The position numbers and the translations under genes are program-made. The notes under the pieces are model-generated. The model was not told where the DNA came from and did no database searches. It saw only the letters and a list, made by a program, of their open reading frames with translations. Shown here in pieces: positions 4,806-9,080 of a stretch of 9,080 bases of DNA; positions within the stretch are counted from its first letter, which is position 1, and every line of letters begins with the position of its first letter. Origin of the DNA: Bacteriovorax sp. UBA1852 (GTDB taxonomy: Bacteria; Bdellovibrionota; Bacteriovoracia; Bacteriovoracales; Bacteriovoracaceae); contig DDIK01000121.1 in the NCBI GenBank assembly GCA_002338505.1, forward strand, positions 1 to 9,080. Reading direction: 5' to 3'.

Positions 4806-5762
4806 TTGAAAAAAAATAGTATCTCTCATAAGTTTTCCGCAATGGGAGGCCAGTTCGAATTACTCACTTATTGTTCAAATGAAAATTTATGGACAAAAAT
4901 AGAAGAAGTTTTACTTGATGCAGAGAAAGAGGTTGCACGAGTCGAGTCTCTACTTACTGACTTCAAAGAAAGTGAATTTAATCAGATTAATGAGTTCGCA
5001 GGCCTAAGGCCAGTAAAGGTTTGTCGAGAAATTATAGATGTTATTAAAAAGGCAATTGATATATCTATTAAATCTAATGGAGTATTTGATATTTCTTATG
5101 CGAGCTTGGGTCATGCATGGAGGATCGCAAAAGCCGACGGACGAGTACTTTCAAATACAGAGAGATTAGAGTTATTAAATTATATTAACTACCGTGATAT
5201 TATTTTGAATGAGAGTGAGTCAACAGTCTTTCTTCCTCATAGAAAAATGAAAATTGGACTTGGTGGAATTGGAAAAGGTTATGCCGTTGATCAAGTCTAT
5301 GACCTATTAATTGAGCGAGGCTTACAAAACTTTTTCATTAATGGAGCAGGTGATATAAGAGTTCACTCCGCAAAAGACTCGCCTAGACTAAGGCGAGTCG
5401 GTATTAAAAATCCGTTTTCTAAGGACTTAGATAAAACCGTAGGCTATTTAAAACTTAAAGAGGGAAGTGTCGCATCTTCTGGGGGATATATTAAGAATAA
5501 TAGCGAGATCAATTTCCCTAATGATCATCATATTGTAAATCCTAAAGATGGACATAGTTCATCTGAAATTATTGCCTCAACAGTTTACAGCTCTACTGCC
5601 TTGGAGTCTGATACGACCGCTACGTTATTGATGAATCTTAATGTCCCACAGGCGCTAGAATATCTTAATCACAATAAAGTGTACGGCTTTGTCATAGACA
5701 ATCAAGGGAAGACACATTTATCAAATAGAGCTTTTGAAAACTTCGCTCAATTGAGCTTTTAG
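4806..5762 (+). CDS. apbE: ApbE-type FAD:protein FMN transferase without its own signal peptide
   Basis: A 318-residue enzyme that moves FMN from FAD onto Thr or Ser of target proteins with Mg2+. All family landmarks are present: AMGG (12-15), FDIS (94-97), GLGGIGKGYAVD (151-162), INGAGDIR (178-185), VASSGGY (222-228), HHIVNPKDG (241-249), and ESDTTATLL with Asp269 and Thr273 at the Mg site. It therefore looks catalytically intact. The start is TTG 4806, immediately after the thioredoxin TGA, with AAGGA at 4794-4798 seven bases upstream; no better start precedes AMGG. Unlike most Gram-negative ApbE proteins it has no signal peptide or lipobox, so it would stay in the cytoplasm unless joined to the thioredoxin by UGA readthrough. 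Its likely client is the barrel protein with the DxxTGAS motif. The conserved active site makes identification firm; location and client are inferred. Confidence 0.95.
   Translation: MKKNSISHKFSAMGGQFELLTYCSNENLWTKIEEVLLDAEKEVARVESLLTDFKESEFNQINEFAGLRPVKVCREIIDVIKKAIDISIKSNGVFDISYASLGHAWRIAKADGRVLSNTERLELLNYINYRDIILNESESTVFLPHRKMKIGLGGIGKGYAVDQVYDLLIERGLQNFFINGAGDIRVHSAKDSPRLRRVGIKNPFSKDLDKTVGYLKLKEGSVASSGGYIKNNSEINFPNDHHIVNPKDGHSSSEIIASTVYSSTALESDTTATLLMNLNVPQALEYLNHNKVYGFVIDNQGKTHLSNRAFENFAQLSF
5376..5399. repeat. Perfect 9-base inverted repeat inside apbE
   Basis: GACTCGCCT (5376-5384) and its exact reverse complement AGGCGAGTC (5391-5399) are separated by six bases. The GC-rich stem stands out from the AT-rich gene and encodes a variable loop (about residues 191-198) between INGAGDIR and the VGIKNP strand. 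It could form an mRNA hairpin. There is no T tract, so it is not a usual terminator. Confidence 0.7.
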
Positions 5763-5777
5763 AGTAAAGTTTACAAC

Positions 5778-5801
5778 TAGTTAAGCTTTAGCGCTTGACT
5801 A
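5778..5801 (+). terminator. Hairpin after apbE, weak terminator candidate
   Basis: A 9-base-pair stem with one G-T pair (5778-5786 with 5793-5801) and a six-base loop starts 16 bases after the apbE stop. The following bases, AATTGCG, are not T-rich, so Rho-independent termination would be inefficient. It may mark the end of the operon or protect the 3' end of the transcript. Confidence 0.4.
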
Positions 5802-5821
5802 ATTGCGTATGAAAGGTCAAT

Positions 5822-5850
5822 TTCAAGATCTAAATCTAGATACATATTAT
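5822..5850 (+). promoter_or_regulatory. Possible promoter and leader for the helicase operon
   Basis: The 156 bases between apbE and the RhlE-like gene hold no gene. TATTAT at 5845-5850 is a reasonable -10, with only a weak TTCAAG at 5822-5827 seventeen bases upstream; an overlapping TATATT lies at 5850-5855. This would leave an untranslated leader of roughly 60 bases before ATG 5919, with AAGGA at 5905-5909 as ribosome binding site. The call rests on position and AT-rich matches only. Confidence 0.3.
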
Positions 5851-5918
5851 ATATTCGCGAGTGCAGGTATTTGGATTATGTGCTCGTCAAAACGCTTTTA
5901 GCTTAAGGAATATGAAAT

Positions 5919-7160
5919 ATGCCATCATTTAAATCATTAAATTTACTCCCATCAATCATAGAGGCCCTCGATAAAAAGGGTTATGAAAATCCTACACCGA
6001 TTCAGGAAGGCTCTATTCCACATCTTTTAAAGGGTGGAGATATCCTGGGGATTGCTCAAACAGGTACCGGAAAGACGGCTGCTTTTTCGCTTCCAGTCCT
6101 ACACAATCTAGCGAGCAATAGAGTTAAGACTAAACCAGCACGCATGAGATGCTTAGTTCTGACTCCGACGAGAGAGCTTGCTTCTCAAATTGAAGATAAT
6201 ATTAAGGAATACGGAAAGGGTCTCAATCTTTCAAGTTTGGTTATTTTTGGTGGGGTTAGTCCAAGACCTCAGATTAAGAGACTCTCTAAGGGTGTTGACA
6301 TTATTATTGCAACTCCTGGAAGACTGCTTGATCTCATGGGAGATGGCCATGTTCTCTTTGAACAACTTGAAACATTCATTCTTGATGAAGCCGATAGAAT
6401 GCTTGATATGGGTTTTATCAATGACGTCAAGAAGGTCATTAAGAAACTTCCAGCAAAGAGACAAACACTGCTTTTTTCAGCAACAATGCCTCAAGATATT
6501 GCTGAACTTTCAAAGAAGCTTTTGAAAGACCCTAAGCGAGTAGAAGTTACTCCTGAATCAACAACAGTTGAAAAGATTGAGCAAAAAATCAATCTTGTTG
6601 AAAGAGGTAATAAACCACTTCTTTTAAAGAGTATTTTAAAAGATAAAAATATTAAACATATGCTCGTGTTTACAAGAACAAAGCACGGGGCCAATAGAGT
6701 TGTTCAGCATTTAGAAAAAGAGGAAATCTCTTCAGCTGCCATCCATGGAAATAAATCGCAAAATGCTAGAGAAAGAGCACTGAATGGATTTAGAGATGGA
6801 ACTGTGAGAGTTCTTGTAGCGACAGATATCGCAGCTCGGGGAATAGATGTGGCCAGTATTACTCACGTCATAAATTATAATCTTCCTGATGATCCTAAGA
6901 GTTATGTTCACCGAATAGGGAGAACGGCAAGAGCAGGAAGAGAGGGCGTTGCAATTTCTTTTTGTGATCCTAGTGAAAAGGGACTTTTAAAAGATATCGA
7001 AAAGTGTATTCAATACAAGATCCCTATTGATGAGTCACATGAGTATCATGGTGTAGAGGCACTTTTAAAAGAAGAGAAGAGACTTAGAAATCCAAATCTC
7101 AATAAGAGAAGACCACAGAAAGCAAGACCTGCTAAGCATAATAGAAAGAGTAATAAATGA
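5919..7160 (+). CDS. rhlE: RhlE-like DEAD-box ATP-dependent RNA helicase
   Basis: A 413-residue cytoplasmic RNA helicase that unwinds short RNA duplexes using ATP; RhlE relatives act in ribosome assembly and RNA decay. All motifs are in order: F4 and Q motif GYENPTPIQ (21-29), AQTGTGKT (46-53), PTRELA (83-88), TPGR (122-125), DEAD (146-149), SAT (167-169), VFTRTK (240-245), ATDIAARGID (291-300) and HRIGRTARAG (321-330). After the helicase core a short basic tail rich in Lys, Arg and Pro (about 370-413) probably binds RNA. RhlE is chosen over SrmB or CsdA because of the PTPIQ...IP.LL.G.DILGIAQTGTGKTAAF wording and the short tail; paralogue naming is less sure than the family. ATG 5919 has AAGGA nine bases upstream. 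The stop overlaps the next helicase start as ATGA. Confidence 0.92.
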   Translation: MPSFKSLNLLPSIIEALDKKGYENPTPIQEGSIPHLLKGGDILGIAQTGTGKTAAFSLPVLHNLASNRVKTKPARMRCLVLTPTRELASQIEDNIKEYGKGLNLSSLVIFGGVSPRPQIKRLSKGVDIIIATPGRLLDLMGDGHVLFEQLETFILDEADRMLDMGFINDVKKVIKKLPAKRQTLLFSATMPQDIAELSKKLLKDPKRVEVTPESTTVEKIEQKINLVERGNKPLLLKSILKDKNIKHMLVFTRTKHGANRVVQHLEKEEISSAAIHGNKSQNARERALNGFRDGTVRVLVATDIAARGIDVASITHVINYNLPDDPKSYVHRIGRTARAGREGVAISFCDPSEKGLLKDIEKCIQYKIPIDESHEYHGVEALLKEEKRLRNPNLNKRRPQKARPAKHNRKSNK

Positions 7161-8536
7161 GTGATTCATTTGAAAGTTTAAAACTTGATTCACGGTTAGA
7201 GAAAAATCTTAAAGACTTAGGTTTTGAGTCAATGACTCCTATCCAGTCAAAGAGCTTACCTTTAATTATAAGTAATGATGATGTTATTGCTCAGGCCAAG
7301 ACAGGAAGTGGAAAAACTGTCGCATTTGGTCTTGGGGTTTTATCTAAGATCGACATGAGTCTCTCGAGTCCACAGTCTCTTGTTCTGTGTCCTACTCGAG
7401 AGCTTGCTGAGCAAGTAGCAAAAGAAGTAAGAATGCTAGCTAGGGCCATTCCTAATGTAAAAGTTCTAACGATTACAGGTGGAAAGTCCGAATATCAGCA
7501 ACAAAAGTCCCTTGCTCATGGTGCTCACATTATTGTAGGAACACCTGGAAGAGTATTAAAGCTTTTAAAGAAGAGGTTTCTAAATCTTGGAATGGTTCAC
7601 ACTTACATCTTAGATGAGGCAGATAGAATGCTTGATATGGGATTCTTTGAAGACATTTCAAAGATCTCTACATTTGTACCAAATGATCGTCAGACATTAC
7701 TCTTTTCAGCAACTTTTCCTGAAGATATTGAAGAGCTTGGGCAAAAAATTGCAAAGAACGCTGTAAGAGTGACTGTTGATAAAGAGCACGTAGAAGATAT
7801 GATAAAAGAAGAGTTCTTTGAGCTCTCTTCTCATAAGGATAAGACTGATGCCTTACTAAAAGTTTTAGGAAAGTATCAACCTGAGAGATTTATCGTATTT
7901 TGTAAGACAAAGAGAATCTCAGATGTCGTTGCGGATACTTTATTTGATCGAGGAATCGCTATCTCTTCTATACATGGAGACCTCGAGCAAAATGAGAGAA
8001 CTGAGGTTCTAACGATGTTCTCTAATAAGAGTCTTTGCGGGATCGCTGCTACTGATGTTGCCGCGAGAGGGATTGATATTAAAGGACTTGATCTTGTTGT
8101 TAACTATGATCTCTCCACTGACCCAGAAATCTATGTTCATAGAATTGGACGAACAGGAAGAGCTGGAAATGAAGGGCATGCTGTAAGCTTTCTTACTCAT
8201 TATGAAACTGATAGCTTTGAGAGGATTCTCGAGTATCAAAATAGAGAGCATGAAATAATTCCAATAGATGCTGTTGGTGAAGAGATTAGCTATTCTGTTA
8301 AGCCTGAGATGGTTACGCTCTTTATTAGTGGTGGAAAAAGAGACAAGTTGCGTCCTGGGGATATTGTTGGCGCAATAGTCGGTGAGTCTGGAGTAGACTT
8401 CAAAGAAATTGGAGATATCTCTATTACAAATGTTGTAAGCTTTGTTGCGGTGAAATCTCATTGTGCTGACCTTATAAAAGATAAGCTTAATTCAGGTAAA
8501 ATTAAAAATAGAAAATTCAGAGTAGGGATATTGTAA
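7157..8536 (+). CDS. dbpA: DbpA-like DEAD-box RNA helicase with 23S rRNA-binding domain
   Basis: A 459-residue helicase, about the same length as E. coli DbpA, which binds hairpin 92 of 23S rRNA and helps assemble the large ribosomal subunit. The core shows Q motif GFESMTPIQ (22-30), AKTGSGKT (47-54, the DbpA form of motif I), PTRELA (79-84), TPGR (129-132), DEAD (153-156), SAT (184-186), VFCKTKR (247-253), ATDVAARGID (298-307) and HRIGRTGRAG (328-337). Residues about 384-459 form the DbpA RNA-binding domain: TLFISGGKRDKLRPGDIVGA, then the GVDFKEIGDI strand-helix unit, ending KNRKFRVGIL. The ATG overlaps the RhlE-like stop by four bases and the stop shares a base with the next ATG, so three genes are read as one unit. 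Two paralogous helicases side by side suggest joint work on ribosome assembly. The C-terminal domain makes this call strong. Confidence 0.95.
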   Translation: MSDSFESLKLDSRLEKNLKDLGFESMTPIQSKSLPLIISNDDVIAQAKTGSGKTVAFGLGVLSKIDMSLSSPQSLVLCPTRELAEQVAKEVRMLARAIPNVKVLTITGGKSEYQQQKSLAHGAHIIVGTPGRVLKLLKKRFLNLGMVHTYILDEADRMLDMGFFEDISKISTFVPNDRQTLLFSATFPEDIEELGQKIAKNAVRVTVDKEHVEDMIKEEFFELSSHKDKTDALLKVLGKYQPERFIVFCKTKRISDVVADTLFDRGIAISSIHGDLEQNERTEVLTMFSNKSLCGIAATDVAARGIDIKGLDLVVNYDLSTDPEIYVHRIGRTGRAGNEGHAVSFLTHYETDSFERILEYQNREHEIIPIDAVGEEISYSVKPEMVTLFISGGKRDKLRPGDIVGAIVGESGVDFKEIGDISITNVVSFVAVKSHCADLIKDKLNSGKIKNRKFRVGIL

Positions 8537-8994
8537 TGTCGACGAGAATTTGGATAGATGCAGATGCTTGCCCTAAAGTTATCAAGGATGCTGTTTACAA
8601 ATTCTGTGTGCGATTTAAGGTTCCGGTAACACTTGTTGCAAACGCCTATATGAACATACCGCTAGATCCTTTGATTAATTTTATCAAAGTAGATAGTGGT
8701 AGTGATGTCGCTGATATGTACATCGTCGATAACCTTGATCCTAATGATATTATTATAACGGCAGATATACCTCTCGCTAGCGAAGTCATCAATAAGGGAG
8801 CTCTGGCCATCAATCCTAGGGGAGAGCTCTATGATGAAGATAATATCAGTGAAAGGCTTTCAATGAGAGACTTTATGAAGGATCTTCGAGATGGTGGGCT
8901 AGTTACTGGCGGGCCTGATACTTTTGGGCAAAAAGACAAAATAAACTTCACAAACTCTTTGAATAAGTTACTTGCTAAAAAAGGTTATAGATAG
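8536..8994 (+). CDS. yaiI: YaiI/YqxD family protein (UPF0178, DUF188; PIN-like fold)
   Basis: A 152-residue cytoplasmic protein of the UPF0178 family, of the usual length. Typical landmarks are IWIDADACPKVIKD at the start (residues 5-18), with clustered Asp residues as in PIN-like nuclease folds, LVANAYMNIP (33-42), VDSGSDVADMYIV (52-64), ITADIPLASEV (74-84), the NPRGELYDEDNI block (93-104) and TGGPDTFGQKDK (124-135). Asp8, Asp10, Asp57, Asp60 and Asp77 could bind a metal, but no reaction has been established to my knowledge. The ATG shares a base with the dbpA stop and has AGGGA at 8524-8528 seven bases upstream. Co-transcription with two rRNA-acting helicases is consistent with an RNA-related job; this is inference from context. 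It ends 11 bases before the convergent gene's stop. Confidence 0.94.
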   Translation: MSTRIWIDADACPKVIKDAVYKFCVRFKVPVTLVANAYMNIPLDPLINFIKVDSGSDVADMYIVDNLDPNDIIITADIPLASEVINKGALAINPRGELYDEDNISERLSMRDFMKDLRDGGLVTGGPDTFGQKDKINFTNSLNKLLAKKGYR

Positions 8995-9005
8995 CTTGTC
9001 TTAAG

Positions 9006-9080
9006 TTATCTTCTTTTCTTTCTCTTGTGAGGCTGTCCTTTTTTTGGTCGATTACGAAACTCTTTATCCAGATCCATTAA
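9006..9080 (-). CDS. C-terminal tail of a convergent gene with a strongly basic end (5' part outside window)
   Basis: Read on the minus strand, the last 24 codons before TAA (9008-9006) give a tail that includes MDLDKEF, RNRPKKGQPHK and the ending RKKRR. The frame is open to the window edge, so this is probably the 3' end of a longer gene. An in-frame ATG at 9077-9075 would give only a tiny peptide and has no visible ribosome binding site in the window. The Arg/Lys-rich end resembles the RNA-binding tails of DEAD-box helicases, ribosome-associated proteins or nucleoid proteins; the family cannot be named from so little. Only 11 bases separate it from the yaiI stop, with no clear terminator hairpin between the converging genes. 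Confidence 0.55.
   Translation of the reverse strand, partial: LMDLDKEFRNRPKKGQPHKRKKRR

Noticed and set aside
5912..5932. A six-codon open frame (ATG 5912) just before the RhlE-like start, as a possible leader peptide
   Set aside because: It is only two bases from the AAGGA site, overlaps the real ATG and has no attenuator-like structure. It looks accidental.
6178..6525. A 115-codon open frame on the plus strand inside the RhlE-like gene
   Set aside because: It overlaps helicase motifs II and III in another frame and reads as low-complexity Leu/Gln/Arg sequence, as expected from a shadow frame.
8009..8461. A 150-codon open frame on the minus strand
   Set aside because: It lies entirely inside the well-conserved dbpA gene on the other strand. 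The translation has no family features and it has no own context.
1..9080. CRISPR arrays, tRNA or rRNA genes, insertion sequences
   Set aside because: No regularly spaced repeats, no tRNA-like cloverleaf with conserved loops, no transposase motifs and no rRNA signatures were found by eye on either strand.

Overview
The window looks like chromosomal DNA from an AT-rich Gram-negative bacterium. An outer-membrane barrel, Sec signal peptides, a lipobox lipoprotein and glutathione-dependent formaldehyde genes all point that way. The base composition, the many exported orphan proteins and the DUF4266/DUF3570/thioredoxin/ApbE cluster would suit a Bdellovibrionota member such as a Bacteriovorax or Halobacteriovorax relative, but this is a judgement from style, not a database match. 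All intact genes are on the + strand; one gene tail enters from the right on the - strand.

Layout. (1) 2-1062: the 3' end of class III alcohol dehydrogenase (adhC/frmA), overlapping by one base a complete S-formylglutathione hydrolase (fghA/frmB). Together they oxidise the glutathione adduct of formaldehyde and hydrolyse S-formylglutathione to formate. A strong hairpin at 1108-1138 closes this unit. (2) 1206-2769: two overlapping genes for exported proteins of unknown family. (3) 2770-3005: a short scar region with no intact gene, holding two decayed gene pieces back to back. One is the 5' end of a second copy of the downstream lipoprotein gene; the other is the 3' end of a second fghA. (4) 2983-5762: an operon with an extended -10 promoter, encoding a small DUF4266-type lipoprotein ending in Gly-Gly-Gly-Cys-Gly-Cys-Asn, a DUF3570-type outer-membrane barrel, a TlpA-like thioredoxin and an ApbE-type FAD:protein FMN transferase. 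(5) 5919-8994: a tight operon of two DEAD-box RNA helicases (RhlE-like, then DbpA with its rRNA-binding domain) and a YaiI/YqxD (UPF0178) protein, joined by 4-base and 1-base overlaps. (6) 9006-9080: the basic C-terminal tail of a convergent gene.

The most interesting part is region 4. The barrel carries Asp-Ala-Met-Thr-Gly-Ala-Ser, which fits the known ApbE target pattern (Asp-x-x-Ser/Thr-Gly/Ser-Ala-Thr/Ser), and an ApbE is in the same operon. This suggests a covalently flavinylated outer-membrane barrel working with a cysteine-tailed lipoprotein and a thioredoxin, possibly as an envelope electron-transfer or redox device. The thioredoxin has a signal peptide and the ApbE does not, yet the two reading frames are continuous except for one UGA codon. 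Region 3 is a second point of interest: two paralogous remnants record a past duplication and deletion linking fghA to this operon.
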